From: Elysia chlorotica
Lineage: Eukaryota > Mollusca > Gastropoda > Plakobranchidae
Reading direction: 5' to 3'
NCBI GenBank assembly: GCA_003991915.1
Contig: RQTK01000772.1
Location: 156,745-220,744, forward strand
Length of the DNA: 64,000 bases
A model generated the notes under the pieces. That model saw only the letters and a program-made list of their open reading frames with translations. It was not told where the DNA came from and ran no database searches. The translations under genes were made by a program, and so were the position numbers. Positions 1 through 12,991 of the stretch are shown one piece after another. The number at the start of each line of letters is the position of its first letter. The stretch's first letter is position 1.

Positions 1-1138
1 TCTTAGTTGGAAAAACGAAATTCATTTTGAGAGTGAAATCAACCAAATAAAAATGTTTAATAGCATAATATTTTAGTTGCACAGGAAAAAGTTTTCATGC
101 ATTCAGTCTAGTTTCATTTTTTCTCCATGTCCACCTTTTCATTTTGATTTTCCCGCAAATCATTTGGCTATTACAAAAAATAGTAAAATGTTGGACAGTT
201 TTAAAGACATATATATACCATGTATGGGGAAAGCCTTACTACTAAGTTAAATACATCTTAGTTGAAAAGTAATATGTAATTTTACAGTTTTACTAGCATT
301 AATGTGTATGCCGTGATTGTTAAGAAAACATTATACTCTATCAGTCCTTGTACCTGTTCCTTAAAAATCTTGAGAAATATTTTTTGGAAGTTTTTTTTTT
401 TTTATTCATACAAATTGACATTTATATATATACAAAATGGGGACCAACTGAAGTGAAAGTTTCATCCAAATTTTCCAAAGTGCAAAAAACAATTTTTTGC
501 AAGCCATGTAAAAAAAATGTTTTAAAGTAATAATTAACATATCACTATATTTGGAACGGACTGAAATATCCATAAAATATTAATTCAAGAATTTTAAATT
601 TTGTACAGGAAAAAGGAAAAAATCCTACACACTGGCAAATGTTCTCAAAATTACATTATGCCATGAAAATACAACCTGTACTACAGGCATACTTCTCTTT
701 TCCTTAAGATCGTAATAGACTATACATGGCTGTTTATACGACAAAAAACCTGGCAACTTAGTTTGCCTCCAGTGCGTGCCTCGGCCTCCCGCAGCTAAAC
801 GGCGGATAGGTGATCAATCACCTGTACGGTGCACACAGTCGGGTGTGCCCAGACATGACTGTACACTGCACGTAAACTCGATATTAATAACTATCCATTG
901 TTTTTGCACAGCAAAATCTCTGGTCTCATTAACACCATGAAAATTGTTTCTGCATTCATTGTTGCAGTTTTTGAGGAAATCGTTTATGAAAAAGTGTCAC
1001 CCTTTGTCATTAGATGTAGTTAAAGTTCGATTTTACTTCATTTTCTATATTCTATATCTTGCTTAATTTATTGCTTACCAGGAAAAAAAAAATTATATCC
1101 ATGTTTTTCAAATATAGCCCCAAGGCATCATACAAGTT
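1..1138 (-). other. Presumed 3' UTR or flank of CLINT1
   Basis: AT-rich sequence downstream of the proposed CLINT1 stop codon. Both this region (around 757-775) and the last exon acceptor (around 1279-1296) contain the string GCAAACTAAGTTGC, on opposite strands, so a small repeat may be involved. No coding segment is supported. The exact polyadenylation site cannot be chosen, because many AATAAA-like strings occur. Confidence 0.35.
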
Positions 1139-4100
1139 TTACATCTCTCCAACTAAAATGGGTAAATTAAGTCTAATACCTAGAAGTAACAAAAAGGAGA
1201 AATCCCCCTCAATCCACTGGTTCAACTCGTGACCCAATTGGGTTACAGTGGGCGCAGTGAGGTGCTGCTGCACCTGAATAGCAAACTAAGTTGCTGCGTT
1301 CAAACAACTGTGTATAAACTAAACATCATATCAAATTTTTTTTAAAAAGGTGTCAAAACATTCAGTTGACAGAACTACCTAAATATTTAACTAATTAAGG
1401 AGAATCATGCTACATGTCAAGCAAGTAATAAAAAAAATAGTTCACACTATAAAAATGATATAGAAATGAATATCATAAAGCAAAATTAGAAAAAAGGTAC
1501 ATTAACCATAACTACTATACAGGTTGCACTACCTGCATATTGGGTGACATGCCAGAGTTCATTCCCATCATGGGTGTCATCATTCCAGGCTGCTGCATCA
1601 TCATTGGCTTGAATGACGGAGAATATAAAAATCATTATCAAACAACAGTCATAGCTTAGTTTTAACTGCAAGCATGGGGAGGTTTCACTGTTTGTGGCAG
1701 GGAGATTTTTTCACAAAGACAAGCATTAATTTAAGATCTACTTAAACACACACAAAGAGAGCTATTAAAATTCTTTAAAAAAAAAATGACACATCACCTC
1801 CAGTGTATGCCCCGATAAAATGGTCTCCGAAATGAAATACAAACATCGATGGCCCTACTTTTTCTTCCTTTCACAGCTACACGTACCGATAAAATTTTTA
1901 ATTTTGTGGGGGAAATCATTGTCGTAAAGTCCAACTTTTTCCCCCTAGGTCAAATTTCAGATTGGAAGACGTCGGAAAAGTTTCGATCGCCAAAATGTGC
2001 AGTTACGTTTCTCGATGAGAAAGAGAGAGATAGAGAGACTGAGTAAGTGAGTGAGTTTGTTTTTACGGCCCTGGGGTAGGACGCAAAAGGTCCAGATTCA
2101 AGCCCTAGCGATTTCGCCCCACTACTGGTTGGGTCGGTGTCAGTTTAACGTGATCGGCTGAGACAGGTATCATGGTATCCCTGCCCTGTCTCGTGTGCGG
2201 CAGCACATAAAATTGTCAGACATCAGTCTTGAGGGCCATCTACAATATAGCCTATACAGTGCTGATGTTGGACGTTAAACTAACTCATCTCACAACCCGT
2301 CAGCACAGTAACGGCCTTATTGTGCACATGATGACATACAGAGGTGAGGCACATGGCCATGACGGCCCTCCCTTAGACACCTGCGCTGGCTAGCTCTATC
2401 TCTTTGCCAAAGCTTACTTCCTGACAGAAGTTGCAGCATGGCATCTTTATCAGCTGATCGCTCAGTGCGCGCACGCACACAGTATACACCTTTGAACCTC
2501 AATTTTTGCATGACTTGCACTCTGGTTTACTATCTCACTCGAAATTAGACGCAAACTTGACCTACACCTATTATTCACTATGCCAGAGTTTTTCATAACT
2601 CTGTATTCGCTGAAATCTCTGGAAATCTAAAAAATTATTTGAGCCCAGCGTTTCGTTACGTCCAAGGTCTTCGTTAGGCCCAAGGTCCATTTATAGGCTT
2701 AAGATAGGGGAGAAAATTGTCATTAAGAAAGCCTTCATTACCACCGAGGTTTCGCCAAGCCCGATGTTATATGCGAGGTCCATTGTATATTGTTATTGAA
2801 TGAAATTGTATTTCTCTGAAAGCTGTTGATATATACATGGTCGCAGGATGAAATCCCAAGGGTATGATGTAATAAAAAGAATGCATATATAAGCTATGAA
2901 TGAAGCCTTAAATAAAAACACAAAAAACAAAACAAAAACAACAACAACAAAACATGAGAGAACACGTCTAGAAAAGCAACATTTTTAGGTTACACAAGAC
3001 TTGAGAAATAGCAATAACCATCTTGATAAAAAGTCATATAAAGAATATTTGAAAGACATCTTGAACAGTGTAATCAAGAAGCTATTATGAGATAAAAATA
3101 TACCTGTCCCATCATGTTCATGTTCTGCATTCCGCTCATTGGCATAAGTCCTGGCATCTGGCCAAGGGAAACAATTGAGGGAGAAGAAAGGAGAATTTAA
3201 AAAAAAGGCTTTTCAGAGACAAAAAAAAAAAAGCATGAGAAAAATAAAATTTACATATATTTTATTTGCGATCCGGAAAACCATTATGAAATAAGGACAT
3301 TTCTTAGCAAATTACAATAAATGACACTCCTTAGGACATACTCAGCTCTGCACTCAGAAGAAACACCAAAAACTTGCGGTGTTAAGTCACTTGAGAACTT
3401 CCCTACCACCTAATGCAATGTGAATATGACAGGCTTTCATTGGGTGCACAAGAGGATCATAAATTATGATGAACACCAGGGGGAAAAAAAAAAATGTCAA
3501 CAGGACCAAGGCCATCAAGAGAGTCAGATCCAAACTCACCATGCCTACTCCTTGAGATTGCATTCCCATCCCTTGAGGCTGCATGCTCATGGGTGATGAT
3601 GGCATGCCCATGTTCTGAACTGACATGCCTACTGAAGTTGTTGACATTCCCACACTCTGGACTGGCATGCCTGAGGATGCTGATAATCCCATGCCCTGCA
3701 TTGGCATGCCCATCATCCCCATATTGGGCTGCATGGGTGTCATTGCTGGTGCAGCAGCAGTGGGTGCCGGACTGGAGAAAATGTCAAAAAGTTCATTCGA
3801 ACTGGTGCCTGACACATTTGATGCATGGGCAGCAGGAGTTGGGGTCAGTCCTGACAAATCTGACTGTGCTGGGACCGTGCTTGAAGATGAGTTTAATTGA
3901 CTAAAATCTGCAAAACCTGAGCTGGAGGGAGTTCTGGAAAAAAAAAAAAAGACTTTATAATTACCATTTTCCTTCTTTCAAAGTGATGCCGACTGGGTCA
4001 AAAATTTTTACCAACTTATTTTAAACAAAGCAGGACTTGTGTAATATTTTATATCATACAATGTCATACAATATAAATTTATTTTAATTGAGAATCCAAA

Positions 4101-7100
4101 GATAAAAAAAAAAAAAACATTTCTCTTACCTTGGCTTAGTTGTATTAGAAGAAAACTGTGCAAAGTCACCAAAATCATTGCCATTTGCTGAAGCTGAAAA
4201 AAAAAAAAAAGTCGCTGATAAAGGCGGCTACCACTCCAGAAGAGTAATAGTAAAAACTGTTGGCAGAAATGTACTTATTACTTTAAATTGTCTTGCACAG
4301 ATATTGCCAGTACAAGATTAATCAGGCCGTCAGAAAGGCGACAATAATTTCCTTTCAAACCAATTACACTGGCATTAAATGTATAATAACTTCAATCCAA
4401 AAAACAGAAATATCAGCAAAGGAGGTTTATCAAATTTCAAAAGTTAAGATTGATATTCCAAAAGTCATTAAATTATTTACTTGTTTCCTTAAACAGCTAC
4501 AGTAGTGCATACCTATAACCGCACCCCCTGTAGTGGGACCTTCGCTACTGCGAGACATTTCAAGAATCCCCGTTTTTTCTACTAATACTGTAATAGTATG
4601 TAAAATCTATAACTTCTGCTTGGGTTTGAGAAACATGGAAATGGAAGAGATTGGATACAGCGGGGGAGGGAGCAAGCTTTTATCCAAAATAACTGTCATT
4701 TAACCAGTACAGCACTGTTCTGGGCCAGACAGACACCTGACACAATATTCTAGGCGAAGACAGAGGATGTGAACGTGTCGTGTAGTGTGATACTGTGTGT
4801 AATAATAGATTGCAGAAGGGCTGATCAACATGCATGCAGAAGGGCTATTGAATGTCGTGTAGTGTGATACTGTGTGTAATCATAGATTGCAGAAGGGCTG
4901 ATCAACATGCATTGATATGGTGATAGGATTAATGAGGTGGAACTTAAAACAGAGAGACAGAAAAAGAGAAAGTGGAGGAGAGAGAGAGAGAGAGAGAGAA
5001 AGAGGGGTTATGATGTTACTGTTAGGTAGTCTTAGATTCTGAGTACACACAAAAAAGAGAAGAAACAAAACAAAACAAACGACAACACTAATGAACTAAG
5101 GACAGCCTATTTCAAGGCTCATGGGTCACGTCAATATTTTAAAGGGAGACAAAAAGTGTTAAAAAAAATATTTTTTTTTCGGTATTTCCTTGACACGACA
5201 ATAGCGGGAGCTTGCTTAGAACGGGGCTTTTCTTCTGGAACTAAAAGTCCTGCTATAAGTCATGTTTTATGTACACAAAATTCTGGAGATGTGGATGTTA
5301 CAATTCTATTTTTCTTCCCACAATGACAAAAGAAAACAACAAAACACAACTGCACAACTAGCAGCCCACATCTATTACTATGGAGCGCATGAATTGTTGG
5401 CCTATATTTACAAATCTAATATAGTTTTATAAGCTGGTCTAAAGAAATGAATAACCTTGAATAGCATTGCCACGTGGATTGAAATCATCATTCCCATTTC
5501 CCGCTGATTGAAAGTTTGAGAAGTCTGCAAAAGATTCTTGTCCTGATGATGTGTCGCCCAAGTCAAAGAGGTTTGGAGTGGAATCAACAGTAGATGTTTG
5601 ACTCTGCAGATAAAAAAAGAGAAGAGAATTAGAAAATGTATGTTTCTTGCTGATCTCATATACTGCTAGTAATAGGCTTACAGTTACACATTAGTCATCT
5701 AGACTAACATAGTCTCCAACACCAAGCCAAGCAAACCTTGATGCGTCGCTCATCACATGGCGCTCGGAAATCAGCTGTGGTCATAAAACTGAGACGGCTG
5801 GTCAGCGAACAAACTTAGGCGATGCTAACTTGTTTGCCGTGGTACATGCTCGCATACGCATTGTTACCGTTACTACATCAAGGAATAGGACTGTAGGTGT
5901 GCCTTGAAATTGAGGACATCTTGCTCTAGGAAGAGAGGATAGGTGAGGAAGGCAGAGAATGAGAGATAAGCAAAGATGTGTTACACAAGACTGGGTGCCA
6001 GCTGCTGTTGATTGGCTTAGAAATAAAATAGGGTCAGGATAGGATCAACCTTCCTCCCCCCCAAGCCACGCGAGCCATGCTCTCTCCATATCCCCAGTAT
6101 AGATTTGCTTCACATTGTACATGTATGTTCATCACAATTCCCTTATCTCTGTAGACCTGGTATAGACAAGTTTTTTACTTGATAAAGATAGAGAGAGGTA
6201 GAGTGGTAGCGAAAAAAATATCATTGGTGAAATGATGGGGCGGGGTAAAAAGGTCAAGAGAGAGAGAGGTAATATGAGGGGGGTGGCCAAGGGATCCTGA
6301 TAGAGATCGAAATAGGCAATTGCCTGAAAACATCCAGGTCTATTAAGATATTATCTATTGAATTTACAAAAATTGAGGGTATAAATTTAAACACAGCATT
6401 CCATATACTGGTCTTATATTTCCTCTCTCCGAAAATTAAGAAAAATCTATCAAAACCTGGTTCACACCTGAGTATCACCATCTTTTCCAAAAGATGAAGC
6501 TGCCCCCAAATCTAATTTCTTTCCTGTTGATCTCGATCTTCTGTTTGTGGTTATCTTCTCTGTTTTTGTTGTATGTGTCCTCTCCACTGATGTATATTCT
6601 TCATCATCATCCTTAAAGTCATACCTCCCACGGTCTGGCCTTTCTCTTCGAGCAGACCCTCGGTCTTCATCATAGCGCTCATCTTCCCCACTATTAAACG
6701 GAAGAAAAAAGATTGTGGGTAAAGAAATTCATGACAAGAAAGTTTTCAAACTGCACAATTGGATTGAACAAATTTTTGTGCATTGAAAAAAAAATTCATG
6801 TAAGAGAGAAATGAAAGAGTTACTTCTTACCTAAAAAAAAATTAAAACAATTAAGCAAGACCATTTCCTTTGTATATAATAATGTAAAAAAAAAAAAATC
6901 ACAAACTGAACCCCCCACCCCTCCACAAAAAACACCAAAATCAAAAATGCTGATAAAAAGTAAAGCCCAATAACATACACATACTGAGAACAGGGATCAC
7001 AGTGAAAAAAATGTCCAACCCCTGAACCTTGCCGTATAACATGAACAGATTTGTGACAGCTCATCAAATTGTCAATCCTGTAAACCCAAACCAATGTTCT

Positions 7101-10100
7101 AATAGGCTTGTTTTGAAGAAAAAGCAGCGCCGCCTCGTTTTCCCACAATTTTAAAGTTTTTTAATCATCGGTAGTGCTGATCGGATTTAGCAATTTTTTC
7201 GGGACGGTCCGCCGAAAATTCAACATTATCCACGGAAATCGATGCTGCTACGGAAATTCGCGGATAACTGTGATCCCTGTGAGAAATAATTGAGAAAATA
7301 ATGTGAAACAAAAACCCTTTTTGTTTTGGCTTTTACCAAGACATTTTTTGAATTTCTAAATAGGAGGAACATCAACAGTAACAGCAACCATAAGTAGGGC
7401 ACCATGCTTAGAAAACATACTAGCCATACATGTCATCTGGGTACTGCTTGCCCTGTGCTCTGTTCCAAAAGTCTTTAGCCTTGTCGATAGCTTCACTGAC
7501 AACAGATTTACGGCCATTGTCCCAGTCATCAATCTCATCCATTGTTTTAGAGTTTGCAGCTCTGTCACGATAGCCCCGGGGTTCTTCATCATAACGGTCA
7601 CCTTCAACAAAAGCAAAAGATTGCATGTTGTCAACTATGTAACAGAAGGCAAAATGGGAAAGTAAAAAAGTTATTTAGTCACTATTCCAAATCATAATAC
7701 AGACAAAGAACAATGACAATATCAGTTTAAACTATCAACATGACCAGAGACAATACATTAATCTCATTAGATTAACTGGGGAGGGGCGGGTCCAGAGAGT
7801 GATTTTCTTTGTTATGCAATTTGACTAGTTTTAACTGCAACCGTTGAAATCATCATCTTCAAAAATGTAGGAAACAATGTAATTTTTTCAAATTTTGTCA
7901 CATGTATGATTGCCATGGTAAGGCTGCAATATTGGATTTTGGGTACCTAAAATCAGTGAATTTCAAAATCTATCTTGTCCTGCAGTTCTTTATCAAATAA
8001 CTTGAAACTTGCCAGACATGTGCAGGCACAGTATCTTAACAATATGCTAGGGCTGATTTGCTATTTGAAATAGATTTGTTTACTTACTATATACAATAAA
8101 ACTCATTATTCTCAAAAACTAAAAATTTTTTTTTAAAAGCCTCTATTACATTGGTTATTACTTCATCATTAAGCACCAAAATCACAGAAATTTTCAAAGC
8201 AATCGATCAATTAGATTAGTGTTTGAGGAGATACTAATTTAGTGTAAAAAATGCAACTTTTGAGAAGCAGCGCAAAAAGTGCACACAAAAAATGCTGGTC
8301 ATCTCTAATTGAACTCGTTCTTTTTGTTTGCTTTGAGGCCTGAAACTAATAATCCAGCTTCAAAATAATCAAAATAACTTGAAATTGTGCTAGCTAAAAC
8401 AAGAAATTTGTGAGCGGCGATATGAAATAACACCTGTGTGCCTTGGTCACATAACCCGAGACTGCCTACTTAAAAAAGTACCATTTTAGCAAAAATAGGT
8501 ATTTTTCATGAAAATAGGTACAAACGCAGTTTTTCTATATTACTTGGGTTGGTGTTAATCATGATAAATGTAATATTAATAACAATAACAAACTTGATAT
8601 CAGTACATGTGTATAAGGAGTGTCTATAGACACTAAAGATGTATAGTGTTTCTGCTTCAATGTTGCTATGCACACAAAAAAACAAAAACAAAAAAAGCAC
8701 ACCACAATAATATTCTAAAAGGGATATGTCGATCATATTTAGTACCTTGGGGTGACTTTGTGGCCCCCATGGTTCTTTTGAATTTTTAACCAAGATAGCA
8801 AACGATAACCTACATTTTTCTCAGAAATATTTTGACAAAATTGATTGTTTCGAGGTATCATCTTCAATTGACGAAGGGCAGCAAACCGGGTATTTCCCTT
8901 ATATGCTCGAAACTACAGAAGTTACATAGAAAAAATATAAAATTATACTTATTAGCGAATTTTCGGCCCTCGCGATATCTGAGGTTTGCTTTTTTATTTC
9001 TTTCCTCCGATGGTTGCTCGGGTGCCGAACAGGTGGGAAAAAAACAGTTTCCTATCCCTGAATTGTAACATTATTTTTAGGGGATCCCTAGACAAAGGAT
9101 TTGCAAAACTTGAAGGAAGGTCAAGTAAAAGGTTATAGTATGATACAAGTTGGTATAAACCTCAATGGTCAGAAATGAAATGATAATTTAATTTACTTAC
9201 TGTACATACTGGCGCCTCCAAAACTCATTGCCTCACTAGATACGCCAACATATTTATCTTTCGTCTTCTTTGCTTTTTTCCTTTCATCCCGTAGTCTGTC
9301 ATCATCTTGAATAAAATCGAGGAGCTCTTTTACTTTGTGACGAACTGGGTAAAAGAAAAGATAATTTAAAAAATACTGCTCAATCCAGAATATTGATATA
9401 AATCCTGAACTCATTTCTCTAAACCACAACAGTATTAAAACAGTTTGTTTTATTTTTTTTTTTCTTCAAAAAACTATATCTTATATAGACCGGATTGGGC
9501 ATGGGGGGAATAGATTCCCAGATTGCTCAGCAAATCCTAAAAAAAATAAAAGGGGGACTGATTAAAGAAAAAACATGTTTTGGTAAAACCAGATATGAAG
9601 TCATTGAAGGCGTGAGATCAGCTTTATATATTAATAGAAAATCTTTTGTACGTAAACTGCCAATAAATCAGAAAAGTGTAAAGATCACACTTTCTACCAG
9701 TAGCCAGAGCTTTTATTCATACAAATCGAGCAGATAAAACAGAGAATTTCAACCAACAGGTGTTAAACCTTACAAGTGCAGCTAGTATTTAGTGTGCCGC
9801 GAAGGGTTATATTTGGTGATTTATATAGGGGTCATAAAATGGACTGGGAGGCAGCAAAAACTTTTTGAAATTAAAGCTGAAAGGGTTGCAGGGCTGCCAC
9901 TCATCCGTGGATCCACGGATTATTCGCCAATCCATGGAAAATCTGTGGATCCACGGATGAGTGGCAGCACTGCAACAGGTAAACAAAGTATGAACGGAAA
10001 ACAGCTGTTATCTGCATTCAAAACACCACAGGAAGGAAGTGGAACTCTTCTTTACACGTATGGGAATAATTTAGATTTACTAGGCGGTGTAATGCAGCTT

Positions 10101-12991
10101 CAGTCAGTCATAAAATGAAAATAAAATCTCACGGCAGATCATATCTGTTGTAACAGTAATCTACACCGACCACCTAACGCCTGTAAACATGTCTAGGGTC
10201 AAGACTGACCCTGTTGAATGTCCAGAAATTTGATCCAATTTGTTCATAAATTTCATCTGAGAAGCTAATGCTTCTTTTTTCTTCTGAATTTTTACCGATT
10301 TCCACATGTCTACATAAAAAAAAAAAACCTAACCATTCTACTGAACAGCAATTTTAGTCAAGACATTAAAAAAGTATTTATTACTAAATATTACCATTCA
10401 ATCCCTGGTCTTTGCCTTGCTCATCTGTAAAACTATAGTTTTCAAGTCCTCGGAGATCATAAATATGCTCTCTTGTGCTGGTGACAACTCGTTCAGATCC
10501 ATTTTTGATCAGGTAGGTTAGCAGTATCAAGGACTGTTGAAAGCAGTAAAAATTCACAATAAACAATAACAACAACAACAAATGACGCACCCCCAAAAAA
10601 AAAAAAAACCTGTTTCTAAAAATTTAGATGATTTCCTCCCTACGACACAGTTTTATCATAGAAATCAAAAGTGCTGGGGCATTCAAAGGCTATTTTTTTC
10701 TCCTCTCCCTTAGTTTCATAAAAGATTCATATATTATAACACATAAATATTTCTTAAATAGTTCATATATTTTCTGACATAACCTGGATTGGTGGTCAGC
10801 AAAGTGTTACTAAAAGTTGACAGCAGCTCACAAAAATTGTAAGTGAACAGATATTTGTCAAACCTAACTGGCTCACCTTATAAACCCTTCGCCAGTTTTT
10901 TTTGTTCTCATGTAGCATCCGTTTCCATAGCATCCCCATTACTTCTGGAAAATGCTCATATGTAAATGTATACTGAGCAATTTCTTTCATCAGCGTACCA
11001 TGTGGTCCCCATGCATCTTCATTTGTGGCCTCCCTCACTTTTGTCTCAACTTCAGAATAATTCATTACCACATTTGTTCTGGAAAAGCAAAAGAATTCAT
11101 TCAATTCAGTCAATGAGTATTGTTCATATTAAAAAATGTATGTACCACCTTGGACCATAAGCACCCAAGGTTCGTATCTAAAATAGTCTGGGTTGGAATT
11201 AGGTAACACTTTTAATTTTATTAAAAAATTAATTTTTACTTCTCAAAGACTGGAATTATTTTTATGGTGACTTATAACACACAAACAAGCAGCATCTAGT
11301 GTCTTCAGCGATCAGAATGCAGAAAGGTTAAAAAGGAGGAAATTCTAAAGAAAAACAAAACAAAAACCTAAAAAGAAAAAGGGGGTGGGGGATTAGTTAG
11401 GACTAATGTGGGGTCCTATTTCATTCATTTGTTTTTGTTTTAAGGAGACAAGCTATTGAAAAAAAATTATATTTGACTAACTACACCTTTTACTGTTTCC
11501 TTCTTGGGGCAAAATGGCATAGATCTATTTAACATTGATACTAGTAGCCTTCTAGGCTATTTTTCAAGACTAAAATAGTCATGACATCACAGAAAGATGG
11601 AAAGGTGTCTCAAGTCTCAAAAGTACTAGTAGCCTATACACGCGTTTTAGAAGTTAACAGCGCACAATTTTCACATTTAAAAATATGCCGAAGTATGCGA
11701 GGTGTGACCACGGAAATCGACTGTTATCTGCTACCAGTGTTGTGGTCAAAGATAAAATAAACTCTCATATGCCAGTTGAAAAATACTAATGGTCCTCGTG
11801 ACTGTGGATCTAGGCTTTGTGCAAGCAATGAGGACTGAAATACACATAGTACAGTAACAGTTATTTATTTGCCAGAAAAAAAATATGATGTTGTCGCCAA
11901 CTTTCCGGAATTTTGTGGGGAAAAGTTTTCCGGACATCGGACTCAAGAGGCAAAAAATTTCCGGACGATCCGGACCCAAATTATATTTCCGGAATTCCGG
12001 AAATTTCCGAAAAAGTGGCATCCCTGCCATATTTATGCCTTAGATGAGTAGGAAACGGCAGTTTGGAGGTTTCATTAATTGACAAAGGGCGACATGTCAG
12101 GTATTTCCATGATAAAGCTTGGAACTGTATAGAAGTTACCAAACAAAATAGGATGTATCTTTTATATATTCTTATTACCGAACTTTCAGCCCTCACGATA
12201 TATGAAGTTTGAAAAGAGTCAGCGAGTCAGTGCTCAGCCGCGTTTAACAAACGTAGAACATACACGTAGATAGATTTAGAGGGAAATGGCTACTGGCTAG
12301 ATCAGAGACTGTATAGCCCATGGTGTTTAAAAGATGCCCCTGAACCTTTCTTTTTCTCCCACTCCATTAAAATAAGATGGGTATAAACATTATTTGGCAC
12401 TCCTTGAGTTTCGTGGTCCCTAGCCTGTCAATCTGTCTGTCTGTCTCTCTCTCTCTCCACAGGTTGACTGACTCAGATGTTAACGAATCTTACCCATTCG
12501 CCCCTCGAATCTCGTCCACCCACCAATTTGATTGCCAATAGGCCAGGGACCACAATACTCAAGGAGTGCCCATTATTTTGTTTTATATCGATATCCCTTT
12601 GATTTAGATAGTTTAATAATAATTACGACGCAAATCTAGTCGATTCTAGATCTAGATCTAGTATGAAGGCGGGATCATCAGGTAGGCGTTACTGATGTCA
12701 CAGATGTGTTAGACTACGTAGGTAGGTATAAACACTTTGACACGGCTTCTAGGCCCCACTGAATATTAAATTTACAATGGATTTTGCGATATACCATTTA
12801 ACGCCTTTGGTAGATAAATTCTATAATAGAAATGTACATTTCTCACTTTTGTCAAAGTAAAAATGCAAACCGGATGTTGACATTTTTTTCTGTCAACGTA
12901 GCTAAGTTGGACTAGAGATTTACAAAACTTCAAATGAAACTTACACTTTGTCCGTTAACTCTCTGAGCTTCCACATACTGGCGTTCAGCAT
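1139..12991 (-). CDS. CLINT1: Clathrin interactor 1 (epsinR / enthoprotin), 12 coding exons
   Basis: Adaptor of clathrin vesicles between the trans-Golgi network and endosomes; the family binds phosphoinositide through an N-terminal ENTH domain and recruits clathrin, AP-1 and GGA through its disordered tail. Exons, 5' to 3' on the minus strand: 12991-12945, 11078-10877, 10533-10395, 9344-9201, 7601-7421, 6690-6468, 5603-5456, 4193-4130, 3933-3540, 3157-3104, 1607-1533, 1273-1139. All junctions are GT-AG and every phase matches, giving about 601 residues (human about 625). The ENTH domain (residues about 15-150) contains NVVMNYSEVE, KKNWRRVYK and GSERVVTSTREHIYDLR. A basic stretch (RDERKKAKKTKDKYVGVSS) follows. 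The tail has acidic-phenylalanine adaptor motifs (ESFADFSNF, NDFGDFAQF, SGFADFSQL) and then a Met/Gly/Pro-rich region. The start MLNASMWKLRELTDK fits the family. The last exon is the weakest call: frame and acceptor fit, but I do not recognise its residues. Confidence 0.9.
2045..2292 (+). repeat. tRNA-derived SINE-like element, body and tail
   Basis: Member of the commonest dispersed repeat in the window. It has the shared core ACTGGTTGGGTCGGTGTCAG, then the tail module GCCCTGTCTCGTGTG...CAATATAGCCTATA...GTTGGACGTTAAAC. Related pieces lie near 15.65, 18.1, 18.8, 24.45 and 36.85 kb. It sits in the CLINT1 intron between exons 10 and 11. The upstream part (GGTCCAGATTCAAGCCC) looks like a decayed B box. 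Confidence 0.7.
4777..4914. repeat. Two-copy tandem repeat, 77-bp period
   Basis: The string GTCGTGTAGTGTGATACTG begins at 4777 and again at 4854. About 60 bp are nearly identical through ATTGCAGAAGGGCTGATCAACATG. Intronic in CLINT1; no function seen. Confidence 0.8.
6991..7279. mobile_element. Short inverted-repeat transposon (MITE, hAT-like ends)
   Basis: Perfect 13-bp terminal inverted repeats: CAGGGATCACAGT at 6991-7003 and ACTGTGATCCCTG at 7267-7279. Both sides are directly flanked by the six bases TGAGAA (6985-6990 and 7280-7285), as expected of a target-site duplication. The interior (289 bp in all) has no transposase frame, so it is a non-autonomous element. CAGGG ends are typical of hAT elements, but those usually make 8-bp duplications, so the superfamily is an inference. 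It lies in the CLINT1 intron between exons 5 and 6. Confidence 0.75.
7790..8480. repeat. Dispersed repeat shared with 14640-14780
   Basis: The segment around CTAGTTTTAACTGCAACC, followed by GGAAACAAT, recurs at 14.70-14.76 kb with moderate divergence. Only the first roughly 120 bp can be matched by eye; the outer limits are uncertain. No coding content is seen. Confidence 0.4.
8845..8995. repeat. Dispersed repeat shared with 12070-12215
   Basis: Both stretches contain ATTGACAAAGGGC/ATTGACGAAGGGC, GGTATTTCC, an AGAAGTTAC segment, then TTCTTATTACCGAACTTTCAGCCCTCACGATAT or a close variant (TTATTAGCGAATTTTCGGCCCTCGCGATAT). Same strand, roughly 70-75% similar by eye. Both are in CLINT1 introns. 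Confidence 0.55.
9886..9975. mobile_element. Foldback element with 34-bp arms
   Basis: Arms 9886-9919 and 9942-9975 are reverse complements with 2 mismatches in 34, separated by 22 bases. Reading inward, each end contains GCTGCCACTCATCCGTGGAT. The ends resemble those of the CAGGGATGCCACTT element at about 12.03 kb. No target duplication is seen. In CLINT1 intron 3. Confidence 0.75.
11890..12036 (-). mobile_element. Inverted-repeat-rich element ending CAGGGATGCCACTT
   Basis: Region dense in short TTCCGGAA palindromes, ending (minus strand) with CAGGGATGCCACTTTTTCGG. Part of it, GGAAATATAATTTGGGTCC, recurs on the opposite strand at about 36625-36643, which shows that it is dispersed. The second terminus was not found. 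In CLINT1 intron 1. Confidence 0.5.
12396..12570. mobile_element. MITE with 30-bp inverted repeats and 8-bp target duplication
   Basis: Left end GGCACTCCTTGAG at 12396 and right end CTCAAGGAGTGCC ending at 12570. The outer 30 bases of the arms pair with about 3 mismatches. The element is flanked by a perfect direct repeat CATTATTT (12388-12395 and 12571-12578). Total 175 bp with an inner TCTG/TC tract and no coding capacity. Target duplications of 8 bp occur in hAT, P and Merlin transposons; the ends do not look like hAT. Within CLINT1 intron 1. Confidence 0.85.
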
